Shown piece after piece: positions 6,776-13,460 of a stretch of DNA of 15,506 nt; the first letter of the stretch is position 1, and every line of letters begins with the position of its first letter. The DNA is from Ruminococcaceae bacterium UBA5396 (GTDB lineage: Bacteria > Bacillota > Clostridia > Oscillospirales > Acutalibacteraceae). The position numbers were made by a program, and so were the translations under genes. The stretch lies in contig DHOG01000081.1 of assembly GCA_002410715.1 (NCBI GenBank), positions 1,583 to 17,088 of the forward strand, in the 5' to 3' direction. The notes under the pieces are model-generated. The model saw only the letters and a program-made list of their open reading frames with translations, did not search any database and was not told the origin of the DNA.

Positions 6776-9559
6776 ATGAAAAATAAAACACTAAAACTTT
6801 TTCTCGCTATGGCGCTGACAACTGTCGGCGCTGTTTTTTTATCCATTTCTGCAAGCGCTGCAACATCAGAATACTACGCCGATGATATGCAGCAAAAGAT
6901 CGTACTGACCACATCCATGCCGTCTTATGATGGCAGCGCGGGGTATGCCATATTTACGTTGGGATTTTTGATAAACATCAACAATGGCAGCACTTCCCGA
7001 ACCGTCTTTCTGGAAGGTGCTATGGAATATCATAATTTCAAATATTCTGCGATCATTTCAGAATTCAAAACCGAACATGGCTCGGCGGGTAAGCAAATGG
7101 CAGAAAACTATTTTTACAATTATAATGGCTCCATGACACTCAATACTGTATTCACTTTGTTTCAAAAAGGCGACGTTTACAACAGCAGTGTATATGGGGA
7201 TTATCGTATAAAGATGGGCGGCGTGTGGGGTTATGTGCAGGCCAAGCTCAACGGCTCCAGCAACGCAGCCACACCGACTGAGGAGGTAGCCGCCTCAAAC
7301 TGGACATCACGTATTAAGAAATTCCCGGTGAAATTCTGGAACTGGAGCAGCAAATCGTATATCTGGAGCACCTACGCTACCCGCATGAACAACGCAAAGA
7401 CCTCGGTCTATACGCTAAGCCCCTCCACATTTACGGCCTCCACAGTTCAGAATTATTCGGCACCGTATTATGCATCCAGCTGGCAAAACGCGGCTATGCT
7501 CAGTGAATTCGGACAGAACTCGGTTTATTCCATACGTGAGTATTATAAACGAACCATCGTCCGCAGCAATCCGACCAACTTCCGGGTCAGTGAAATTCAG
7601 GTAGACAGTACCATCACGGAAGATGGAACGGTTAATGTACTCTACTCCAACGACCACAATGAAAAAGGTACACAAACCGTCAAAACCAACTTGATCTTAA
7701 CCAACGGCAGCAGCATTGATTATGATCTGTCGCTGGATACCAACAATTACTCCGGTTGCTGGGTGACCTATTCGGTATCCGGTTATGCAGAGGGCAGCCA
7801 GACACTAACCGCTACTATAAACGGTGGAACAAGCGGTTCTCATACCTATGCTGAGTCTACCTATTCCGATAATGTACGCACCAAAGCGGTAACAGTCAAG
7901 CTATTGCGAGATTTCGGAACATGGGGATTAACTGCTTATAACGCCGCCGGAGAGCAAGTCACCGGATACAGCAGTGCGCGGCTGGTAGAAAACACTGTCT
8001 GCACCTTTCAAGTGAACTGGACGAATTACAAGAACATCGCGCAAAGCAATGTTAAATGTGAATTGTTTCTGGATGACGTTTTGTTTTACACCGATTATAT
8101 CAGTTTTTCAGGAGGATATCAGACCGTTACCCGGACATACACCAAAAACATCGGATGGGGCACATCCAACCGTGTACTCAAAGCCCGGATCAACTATGCC
8201 AACAAAGACAGTGAAACCGATCCATCTGACAATGAGCGCACAGAATCGTTCGACATCCGTGAATACAAGGATTTTTCGATCAGTGGTCTATCAATATCCA
8301 GCAACTTTGTTTATGAAAACCAGACCCTGACTGTCACCTGCCGGACAGACAACTGGAACCTTTATAAAGCTTACAGCAACATTCCTGTTGAGCTTGTTTT
8401 CAATGGGAAGGTAGTCGCTGCGCAGTATGTCAGTTTTTCCGCATACGGCATTGGGTATCACACTTTTACGCTCAATGTTGGAAGTGGCACGGGAGTCAAA
8501 AGCATCTATGCGCGTATCAACTGGAATGACCGATCGTCGGAAGCGAATACCGCGAATAACCAGACGGTTTCTGAAAATATCACGGTAAACAGCGCGGCAG
8601 ATGCAGGCATTACCATGATTACACCAAACAGCAGTTATCGCGCCGGGACGGAAGTAATCACCAGTTATAGGATCAGTGATTACAGCGCGCGCAGTCTGGT
8701 ACCGGCCGACATCGCGTCAGTCAGATTTTATGCGTACTATTATAACAGCAGCGGTTCGTTGGTATATCTTGCGGACACTTTAAAAAGCACGGTTATCCCC
8801 GCTTACGACAGCAACCTTATATATTTTAAATGGTATATTCCAGCTGACGCGGCAGATAGGTATGTTTATTTGTATGCATATGTTTCCTCAGACGTTTATG
8901 ACGGTAATTCGAGCAATAATTATGTTTACGACTCGCAGTATATATATTCTGAACCCACATCCCAGACGCCAGACACACAATACGAAGAAACGAGTCCGGC
9001 CGGATGGACATTAAATTCCCCGCCCACATCGTATTCCGACACGGCAACATGGAGCGAATGGACTTATTCAAATGGTACATTTGTCAGGAAAACCTATGGG
9101 ATTAGAATTTCCCCCATGGTAACCATAACGCCCGACAGCGATTCTCCGTCTGCTCGATATATAAACGGACAGTGGCAGATGAGATCGGGATATGGGTTTA
9201 TGCTCTCGCTTTATCCGGGCAGAACGCCGGTCAACGGTACGGTCTATCCGAGTAGTACCGCGTACACTGCCGTTCAGCGGGCCTACGCGTTATTCCCTGA
9301 GTTTTCGTATCAGACATCATCTGGTAATTATCGCTCCCTGCAGCTGCTGTCAGGCACCTTTCAACTCCCGGCCAATTCATACGCGGGCGGCAAAAGGCTG
9401 CACTACACACCTTTGTGGTACCCAAACAGAAGTTATATCGCATCCAGTTATTTATATGACCAGTGGACACCTGCTGGCATGATATCGGCAAGGGCAAATT
9501 CCAACGCCATTCTCATCAATGGTTCGCTGTATGATAATTATTACATTGGAAGGAATTGA
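6776..9559 (+). CDS. Large secreted protein with CARDB/Ig-like repeats, probable adhesin
   Basis: This is a 927-residue protein. Residues 1-28 are a classical signal peptide with a cut after SISASA. Residues 29-267 form a Tyr/Asn/Ser-rich N-terminal region. About four beta-rich repeats follow near 268-371, 372-497, 498-605 and 606-720. The middle ones share an ending of the type ARIN...SDN or ANN then a strand (ARINYANKDSETDPSDN, ARINWNDRSSEANTANN), which is the pattern of CARDB-type Ig domains. Residues 721-927 form a Pro/Thr linker and a distinct C-terminal domain. No LPxTG motif or C-terminal anchor is visible, so it is secreted or held non-covalently. The ATG at 6776 is preceded by AGGTGA with 6 nt spacing; the ATG at 6770 overlaps that site. 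Its position after the pilus genes suggests a tip or surface adhesin, which is inference. Confidence 0.75.
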   Translation: MKNKTLKLFLAMALTTVGAVFLSISASAATSEYYADDMQQKIVLTTSMPSYDGSAGYAIFTLGFLININNGSTSRTVFLEGAMEYHNFKYSAIISEFKTEHGSAGKQMAENYFYNYNGSMTLNTVFTLFQKGDVYNSSVYGDYRIKMGGVWGYVQAKLNGSSNAATPTEEVAASNWTSRIKKFPVKFWNWSSKSYIWSTYATRMNNAKTSVYTLSPSTFTASTVQNYSAPYYASSWQNAAMLSEFGQNSVYSIREYYKRTIVRSNPTNFRVSEIQVDSTITEDGTVNVLYSNDHNEKGTQTVKTNLILTNGSSIDYDLSLDTNNYSGCWVTYSVSGYAEGSQTLTATINGGTSGSHTYAESTYSDNVRTKAVTVKLLRDFGTWGLTAYNAAGEQVTGYSSARLVENTVCTFQVNWTNYKNIAQSNVKCELFLDDVLFYTDYISFSGGYQTVTRTYTKNIGWGTSNRVLKARINYANKDSETDPSDNERTESFDIREYKDFSISGLSISSNFVYENQTLTVTCRTDNWNLYKAYSNIPVELVFNGKVVAAQYVSFSAYGIGYHTFTLNVGSGTGVKSIYARINWNDRSSEANTANNQTVSENITVNSAADAGITMITPNSSYRAGTEVITSYRISDYSARSLVPADIASVRFYAYYYNSSGSLVYLADTLKSTVIPAYDSNLIYFKWYIPADAADRYVYLYAYVSSDVYDGNSSNNYVYDSQYIYSEPTSQTPDTQYEETSPAGWTLNSPPTSYSDTATWSEWTYSNGTFVRKTYGIRISPMVTITPDSDSPSARYINGQWQMRSGYGFMLSLYPGRTPVNGTVYPSSTAYTAVQRAYALFPEFSYQTSSGNYRSLQLLSGTFQLPANSYAGGKRLHYTPLWYPNRSYIASSYLYDQWTPAGMISARANSNAILINGSLYDNYYIGRN

Positions 9560-9601
9560 TGCAGCCCTGAGAATCAAATCAACTAAAATGGAGGTTTTAT
9601 C

Positions 9602-9943
9602 ATGTTCAAGAGAATTCTCAATCGAAGGACACTGATCTATCTTATGATATTTATGTTTATTATGAGCTCACTTGTGCTTCCAGCTCTTGCGGCAGGGGAT
9701 GTGGCCGGGGCAATTGAGAATACGTGGAATGCAGCTAAGACACAGATTAAGAGTGTGGTCAACAATGTCATATTTCCGATGATTGATCTGATTCTAGCAG
9801 TTATATTTTTTGCAAAATTGGGCACCGCTTATTTCGATTATCGGAAACACGGACAATTCGAGTTAGCTGCACCAGCAATTTTATTTGCCTGCCTGATTTT
9901 CACTTTGACCGCCCCTTTATATGTGTGGCAGATACTCGCATAA
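9602..9943 (+). CDS. VirB2/TrbC-like small membrane protein (DUF3852-like)
   Basis: This is a 113-residue protein. Residues 1-31 form a signal peptide with a probable cut near LPALAA. The mature part has a short amphipathic stretch (AIENTWNAAKTQIKSVVNNV) and two membrane helices at about 57-74 and 92-112, separated by a conserved-looking loop DYRKHGQFELAAP. Signal peptide plus two helices in about 110 residues is the form of VirB2/TrbC pilins of type IV secretion systems. From memory it resembles the DUF3852 family found in clostridial conjugative elements. The start follows GGAGG at 9591-9595. A TrbL-like gene on the same strand appears 3.8 kb later, after the restriction-modification island, which supports a conjugation role. 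Which pilin type this protein represents is not certain. Confidence 0.7.
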   Translation: MFKRILNRRTLIYLMIFMFIMSSLVLPALAAGDVAGAIENTWNAAKTQIKSVVNNVIFPMIDLILAVIFFAKLGTAYFDYRKHGQFELAAPAILFACLIFTLTAPLYVWQILA

Positions 9944-10000
9944 GGACGGTGAAAAAAAGAGGGGAATCAAAAGATTGGATATCATCTTCAAAAGTAAAGA

Positions 10001-10028
10001 AAAGGCAACCCTTCGCAAGGTTGCCTTT
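10001..10028 (-). terminator. Intrinsic terminator of the restriction gene, possibly bidirectional
   Basis: A perfect 10-bp inverted repeat, AAAGGCAACC and GGTTGCCTTT, encloses an 8-nt loop CTTCGCAA. On the minus strand it lies 25 nt past the stop of the restriction gene and is followed by a T-rich stretch (TCTTTACTTTT). On the plus strand it is followed by AATAAAAAA, not a U-tract, so termination of the plus-strand operon here is less certain. Confidence 0.75.
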
Positions 10029-10052
10029 CAATAAAAAATCATAAGTAGGGTT

Positions 10053-10799
10053 CTATTTTAAAATTGTAATCCAATCGTTTGAATAACCTACAAGCTGAAC
10101 AACTGTATCTTTGTCCATTTTAGGAGGTTTCTTTACACTAATAGCTACAGCATCTGTGGGAATTTCTTCAATGACAGTAAACTGTGAGCCATGTGGTTGC
10201 CAAGTGAAGCGATGTGCCTTGGTGCTTTTTAAGTAACCCTCTAAATTTTTATTCTTATTCCATTTAAAATAATAAAGCTCTGGATCGTATCGTAAGGTAT
10301 CAAACTCAAAAACTAAAAAATCATCAAAGGTTTTCCCTTTTACCAGTACAACAGTACGAACAAATTTAAAGATTTGCCTTACGGCTGAAACTCGCTCGTT
10401 CCAAATATCCAAAATTAGTTTTCCAATATGGTTTGGATCTTGATGCAAGATTTCATCCTCGCCATAAGAATAAGCTGGAGAATTTCTACCACTAATAAGT
10501 CGAACCTGAGTTTGATTTAAAATATTTTTACTTGAAGCAATAACAGTTTTCGCACCCCAGCAACAGTTGTTTAATACAACATCGTCCAATCCTACATTAG
10601 AAGGTTTCCACTCTGCACCGATACAACTTGCAAAGATTTGTTCCCACTCGCTTCCTTCTAACGAATAAGAATCTTTTGTTGCCATTAAATAAACTAATTC
10701 TTTTCCAAGCCTTTCAATAAATTGTCTGGGGAATTTATTTAGTTCAAAAGGCGGGGTAGCCTTATTAACCGTTCTAAGGCGTGGCTCCCTATCAGCCAT
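10053..10799 (-). CDS. Type II restriction endonuclease, specificity unknown
   Basis: This is a 248-residue protein on the minus strand, directly downstream of a cytosine-C5 methyltransferase, with an intrinsic terminator after it. It is therefore most likely the endonuclease of a type II pair that cuts the site the methylase protects. I cannot name the family. A possible PD-(D/E)xK-like core is GLDDVVLNNCCWGAKT, residues 70-85, with Asp72/Asp73 and Lys84, preceded by a helix carrying GSEWEQIF (Glu51, Glu53). The Glu/Asp that normally precedes the Lys by two residues is a Gly here, so the active site is uncertain. I chose the ATG at 10799, preceded by GGTAGGTGA; the GTG at 10808 is part of that site. 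Base composition is clearly more AT-rich than the pilus operon, which suggests separate acquisition. Confidence 0.7.
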   Translation of the reverse strand: MADREPRLRTVNKATPPFELNKFPRQFIERLGKELVYLMATKDSYSLEGSEWEQIFASCIGAEWKPSNVGLDDVVLNNCCWGAKTVIASSKNILNQTQVRLISGRNSPAYSYGEDEILHQDPNHIGKLILDIWNERVSAVRQIFKFVRTVVLVKGKTFDDFLVFEFDTLRYDPELYYFKWNKNKNLEGYLKSTKAHRFTWQPHGSQFTVIEEIPTDAVAISVKKPPKMDKDTVVQLVGYSNDWITILK

Positions 10800-10836
10800 A
10801 ATTTTCACCTACCATTCATAATATGACACTATTTTC

Positions 10837-10865
10837 ATTTTATCACGAATGATAGGTTTTGTCTA
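10837..10865 (-). promoter_or_regulatory. Promoter of the restriction endonuclease gene
   Basis: On the minus strand, TAGACA (10860-10865) and TAAAAT (10837-10842) are separated by exactly 17 nt. A palindrome, TATCA-CGAA-TGATA at 10841-10854, overlaps the -10 element and could be an operator. The endonuclease gene therefore seems to have its own promoter between it and the methylase gene, which would allow delayed or independent expression. Confidence 0.55.
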
Positions 10866-10886
10866 TGAAATAAAACTACAGTAACA

Positions 10887-12026
10887 TTATTGTTGAGTTT
10901 CTGAAAAAACAAGTGGTATAAAAGAATCCAAAACAGCCGAAATCATATCAACAGGTACTGCATTGCCAGCTTGCTTTCTAATCTGAGAATCGTTTACTAC
11001 CATCTTGAATTTGTCAGGAAATCCTTGTAGGCGCAACATCTCCCGAGGAGTCAATCTACGCTCTCCATTCACCAATAAATAGTTATAAGATGCTCCAGCT
11101 CTTAATGCACACGAATATGGATAAGACGAAATATTTCCCCCCTTATTTTCATGCCAAATTGCTAAATCATATTTAGAGGTATGCATTGATTTCCGTTTTT
11201 CCACGATAGCAGGAGAAGCCATATGTTTTGGGTCAACCTTACTTTCGAGTATATCCTTAAGGGTCTTACCATTTGTGACTTTTTCAGGCCATTTCATATT
11301 AAACGGAACCTTGGCACCGACTATTACAATGCGTTCACGTTTTTGTGGTAAACCGTAGTCTAATGCGTTTAAAACTTTATAGTCAACGCAATATCCCATG
11401 TTCTTAAGGGCTTGGATAATGGTCTTAAATGTTTTACCTCCATCATGACTAACTAACCTTTTAACATTTTCAAGAACAAATGCTTTAGGTTTTTTTGCAT
11501 CAATAATTCGTGCAATTTCAAAAAACAAAGTGCCTCTGGTATCATCAAAGCCTTTCCCTAAACCAATTATACTAAAAGGTTGACACGGGAAACCAGCAAA
11601 TAATAAATCGTGGTCGGGTATGCTATCAGAGCTAATTTTAGTTATGTCTCCGCTCGGCATCTTACCAAAATTAGCACAATAACTTTTTTGGGCATATTCA
11701 TCTATATCTGAACTAAAAACATATTTTCCTTTAATATGCAGCCTTCTAAATGTCTTTTCACTTGCAAATCGAAATCCACCGATTCCACAAAATAAATCAA
11801 TAACTCTAATTTCATCTACAAGCTTACCCGCGGTAGTTTCTTCATAGAATAAATTGCCCACAGGAACATCTAATATTTTAGATAATTGTAAAACCATGTC
11901 AATCGACGGGTGACTTTTCCCGTTTTCAATGGATGTTATCGTCCTTCTTGAAACACCTACTAAGGCAGCTAAATCCTCTTGAGTGATATTTTTTTGTTCT
12001 CGGTTAATCTTAACAGTATTAATCAT
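10887..12026 (-). CDS. HTH-fused DNA cytosine-C5 methyltransferase
   Basis: This is a 379-residue protein. Residues 1-62 form a Cro/CI-type HTH domain (ITQEDLAALVGVSRRTITSI). Residues 73-375 form a complete C5 methyltransferase: motif I IDLFCGIGG at 76-84, motif IV GFPCQPFS with the catalytic Cys148, motif VI ENV at 186-188, motif VIII QKRERI at 228-233, motif IX RRLTPREMLRLQGFP, and motif X GNAVPV at 354-359. It transfers a methyl group from S-adenosylmethionine to cytosine C5 to protect the host from the neighbouring endonuclease. N-terminal HTH fusions are known for M.SsoII- and M.EcoRII-type enzymes, where they repress their own gene; an imperfect palindrome sits over the promoter here (12096-12113). 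The ATG at 12026 was chosen; the GTG at 12035 is an alternative. The target sequence cannot be read from the protein by eye. Confidence 0.92.
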   Translation of the reverse strand: MINTVKINREQKNITQEDLAALVGVSRRTITSIENGKSHPSIDMVLQLSKILDVPVGNLFYEETTAGKLVDEIRVIDLFCGIGGFRFASEKTFRRLHIKGKYVFSSDIDEYAQKSYCANFGKMPSGDITKISSDSIPDHDLLFAGFPCQPFSIIGLGKGFDDTRGTLFFEIARIIDAKKPKAFVLENVKRLVSHDGGKTFKTIIQALKNMGYCVDYKVLNALDYGLPQKRERIVIVGAKVPFNMKWPEKVTNGKTLKDILESKVDPKHMASPAIVEKRKSMHTSKYDLAIWHENKGGNISSYPYSCALRAGASYNYLLVNGERRLTPREMLRLQGFPDKFKMVVNDSQIRKQAGNAVPVDMISAVLDSFIPLVFSETQQ

Positions 12027-12083
12027 AGCAGCCACTTTCTTTAGGCATTTTTCTTTAAAATGCGAAATAATTTTCTCATTTAA

Positions 12084-12112
12084 ATTATAATCTCTCTTGG
12101 CGGTATCGTCAA
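12084..12112 (-). promoter_or_regulatory. Promoter of the methyltransferase gene
   Basis: On the minus strand TTGACG (12107-12112) and TATAAT (12084-12089) are 17 nt apart, a near-consensus sigma-A promoter. The predicted start is near 12077, giving a leader of about 50 nt before the ATG at 12026. Confidence 0.75.
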
Positions 12113-12113
12113 G
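12096..12113. promoter_or_regulatory. Candidate operator for methyltransferase autoregulation
   Basis: CTTGGCG-GTAT-CGTCAAG is an 18-bp imperfect inverted repeat (6 of 7 arm bases match) lying over the -35 element and spacer of the methylase promoter. This is where the HTH domain of the enzyme would be expected to bind to shut off its own synthesis. Assignment is by position and symmetry only. Confidence 0.5.
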
Positions 12114-12176
12114 TAGGTATTGTAACTTTGATATAGCTTTCTCTCAAGACCTACCCTGGGATATCATCGGAATGTA

Positions 12177-12215
12177 AAAATAAGCGATGCTATCAACAAT
12201 AGCACCGCTTATTTT
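12177..12215 (-). terminator. Strong intrinsic terminator after the AbrB-like gene
   Basis: A 10-bp outer stem (12177-12186 with 12206-12215) and a 6-bp inner stem TGCTAT/ATAGCA are joined through one A-C mismatch around a CAACA loop. On the minus strand the stem runs into a T-rich tail just downstream of the AbrB-like stop at 12223. The A/T arms make it usable in both directions, so it also insulates the methylase promoter. Confidence 0.8.
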
Positions 12216-12222
12216 ATGCCTT

Positions 12223-12627
12223 TTATTTCATCAGTATGTACAGTTCTTTAACAACCAATTTTGCTAGGTATTTATTCGTATCCCGATATTGAATCAAATT
12301 TTCTGTATCTCCGGTGATCACACATTGAGGAACTGTCTTTTTAAGCTTTATTCTGCCGTCCTCAACCCAAATATCCATCATACAATGGCTTATATTATGT
12401 TTTGCCCGGTATGTCTGCGGGAGAATCAAATACCCGAGTATATCCTGAATCGTTGCATTCGGGTTGTGTGAATTCGTTTTCAGTGTAATAATCCCATCAT
12501 CATCAGGTTCAGAAACATGAACTTTAACATTCGATTGATTTTCAATCCCTAGCTCTTTTCGGAACTCAGCAGGTATAAAGATTCTTCCCAGTTCGTCAAA
12601 TTTTCTTTGGATCAATGCCTTTTTCAT
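12223..12627 (-). CDS. AbrB/SpoVT-type transcription regulator with an internal insertion
   Basis: This is a 134-residue protein. Residues 6-28 (RKFDELGRIFIPAEFRKELG) match the first half of the SpoVT/AbrB swapped-hairpin DNA-binding fold. The second half of the usual short clostridial AbrB pattern, EDGRIKLKKTVPQCVITGDT, appears only at 89-108. About 55 residues (QSNVKVHV to HCMMDIW) lie between, including a possible duplicated strand DDGIITLK at 43-50. Clostridial AbrB-like regulators I know are usually 80-90 residues, so this one is enlarged. It is transcribed divergently from the Cro/CI gene at 12780; the two promoters share an inverted repeat, so it may regulate both. AAAGAAAGG lies 11 nt upstream of the ATG. 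Confidence 0.75.
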   Translation of the reverse strand: MKKALIQRKFDELGRIFIPAEFRKELGIENQSNVKVHVSEPDDDGIITLKTNSHNPNATIQDILGYLILPQTYRAKHNISHCMMDIWVEDGRIKLKKTVPQCVITGDTENLIQYRDTNKYLAKLVVKELYILMK

Positions 12628-12671
12628 AACTACTACAACCTTTCTTTCTGTACACAGTCACTTTTTGCAAC

Positions 12672-12764
12672 TGTATAAAATAAATTTCCTAGTGTTGAAT
12701 ACTGTTCAACACTAACTGCCATATTATACTATAAAATGAGGGCGTGGTAAACAGTATTTAACAT
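12672..12764. promoter_or_regulatory. Divergent promoters sharing an operator, with a second operator copy
   Basis: A perfect inverted repeat, AGTGTTGAA-TACTG-TTCAACACT, occupies 12691-12713. Each arm supplies a TTCAAC -35 element. Rightward, TTCAAC at 12705-12710 is 16 nt from TACTAT at 12727-12732. Leftward, TTCAAC (12694-12699 on the minus strand) is 16 nt from TATACA (12672-12677). A second, degenerate copy of the operator lies at 12746-12764 (GGTAAACAGTATTTAACAT, 15 of 19 matching the first copy in reverse), just downstream of the rightward -10. The layout suggests cooperative repression of both genes. Confidence 0.6.
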
Positions 12765-12779
12765 AAAGGATGAAATTTA

Positions 12780-13028
12780 ATGTACAAGCTAAAATCTGCA
12801 GATGGGAGCAATAACCTATGCGGCAAAAACCTCATAAGAATTCGCCAAGGTATGAACCCGCCGTTGTCCCAGCGCGGGCTGGCGAAAAAGATGCAGGTAA
12901 TGGGTTATGACGTCGATAATCACTTCATAAGAAGAATTGAAACCGGTGAGCGCTTTGTAACAGATATTGAAATCAAGGCGCTTGCAGAAGCACTAGGTGT
13001 TTCCTACAATGAGCTGATCGACGGCTAA
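12780..13028 (+). CDS. Cro/CI-type HTH repressor
   Basis: This is an 82-residue protein consisting almost wholly of an XRE/Cro-CI HTH domain. The helix-turn-helix is at about 28-57 (LSQRGLAKKMQVMGY, then NHFIRRIETGERFVTDIE), and LGVSYNELIDG at the end is the usual last helix of the domain. An AAAGGATG site lies upstream of the ATG. The divergent promoter region with two related inverted repeats makes autoregulation likely. Composition returns toward that of the pilus operon here. Its last 56 nt overlap the convergent DUF6809-like gene. Confidence 0.8.
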   Translation: MYKLKSADGSNNLCGKNLIRIRQGMNPPLSQRGLAKKMQVMGYDVDNHFIRRIETGERFVTDIEIKALAEALGVSYNELIDG

Positions 13029-13314
13029 CCGGTTTGGATAAGGATTCACAGGCTATCTGCATTGCAAGCTTAAATCCATCGATGAACCGGTCTTCACCGA
13101 TTAGTTTTGTGAGCTCCGCATAGGAATCACATAAGCTTTGAAATTGTATCTTCGTGTTCCCCTCCAATATCTGCTCGATCTTGTCTTCTCCGTCAGCGAC
13201 TGCATCCATCGCTGCACGCAATTCAGGGTTTCTGAGCGGCCCTTTGTCTGCTGGCGATAATCCACCGTAATACATCGTCTTTAAAATATTCTTCCGCTTT
13301 CTTTTACTGGTCAT
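12973..13314 (-). CDS. DUF6809-like small protein
   Basis: This is a 113-residue minus-strand protein. It starts MTSKRKRKNILKTMYYGGLSP and continues as a charged helical protein with FIDGFKLAMQIACESLS near residue 90. A short YYGxxSP motif near the N-terminus, a central Glu-rich helix and a final F-x-x-G-(F/Y)-K/R-L helix resemble the DUF6809 family of small clostridial proteins of unknown function, as I remember it. I chose the ATG at 13314 because GGAAAGGA lies 11 nt upstream; an in-frame ATG at 13413 adds a hydrophobic lead with no clear site. The last 18 or so residues are read antisense through the end of the HTH gene and do not look like part of the family. Confidence 0.6.
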   Translation of the reverse strand: MTSKRKRKNILKTMYYGGLSPADKGPLRNPELRAAMDAVADGEDKIEQILEGNTKIQFQSLCDSYAELTKLIGEDRFIDGFKLAMQIACESLSKPVSRRSAHCRKHLVLLQAP

Positions 13315-13425
13315 ACTGTGACCCGTCCTTTCCGCTGCTATCAGCGATAAAATCGAAAGCAAATAAAAAAGCGCATACAAAGGTGAGCGGTCATTAACCG
13401 TAATCCCCTGCATGCGCGAATAGTC

Positions 13426-13454
13426 TTGTGAAGCACTATAAAAAATGTTACAAT
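13426..13454 (+). promoter_or_regulatory. Promoter of the structured RNA
   Basis: TTGTGA (13426-13431) and TACAAT (13449-13454) are separated by exactly 17 nt. The predicted start, 7 nt after the -10, is the G at 13461, which is also the first base of the closing stem of the RNA fold. Confidence 0.65.
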
Positions 13455-13460
13455 GATCCC

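Larger units (their letters stand above)
10035..12779. other. AT-rich restriction-modification island between conjugation genes
   Basis: This stretch holds three minus-strand genes (endonuclease, HTH-methylase, AbrB-like) and is visibly richer in A and T than the operon before it and the genes after about 12780. It separates the VirB2-like gene at 9602 from the TrbL-like gene at 13709, both plus-strand. Opposite strand, different composition and unrelated function suggest it was added to the element as cargo. I saw no transposase, direct repeats or clear insertion ends, so the boundaries are approximate. Confidence 0.5.

Noticed and set aside
12113..12154. GTAGGT/ACCTAC inverted repeat upstream of the methylase promoter
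   Set aside because: The arms are only 6 bp with a 30-nt spacer, which is expected by chance; not enough to call a site.
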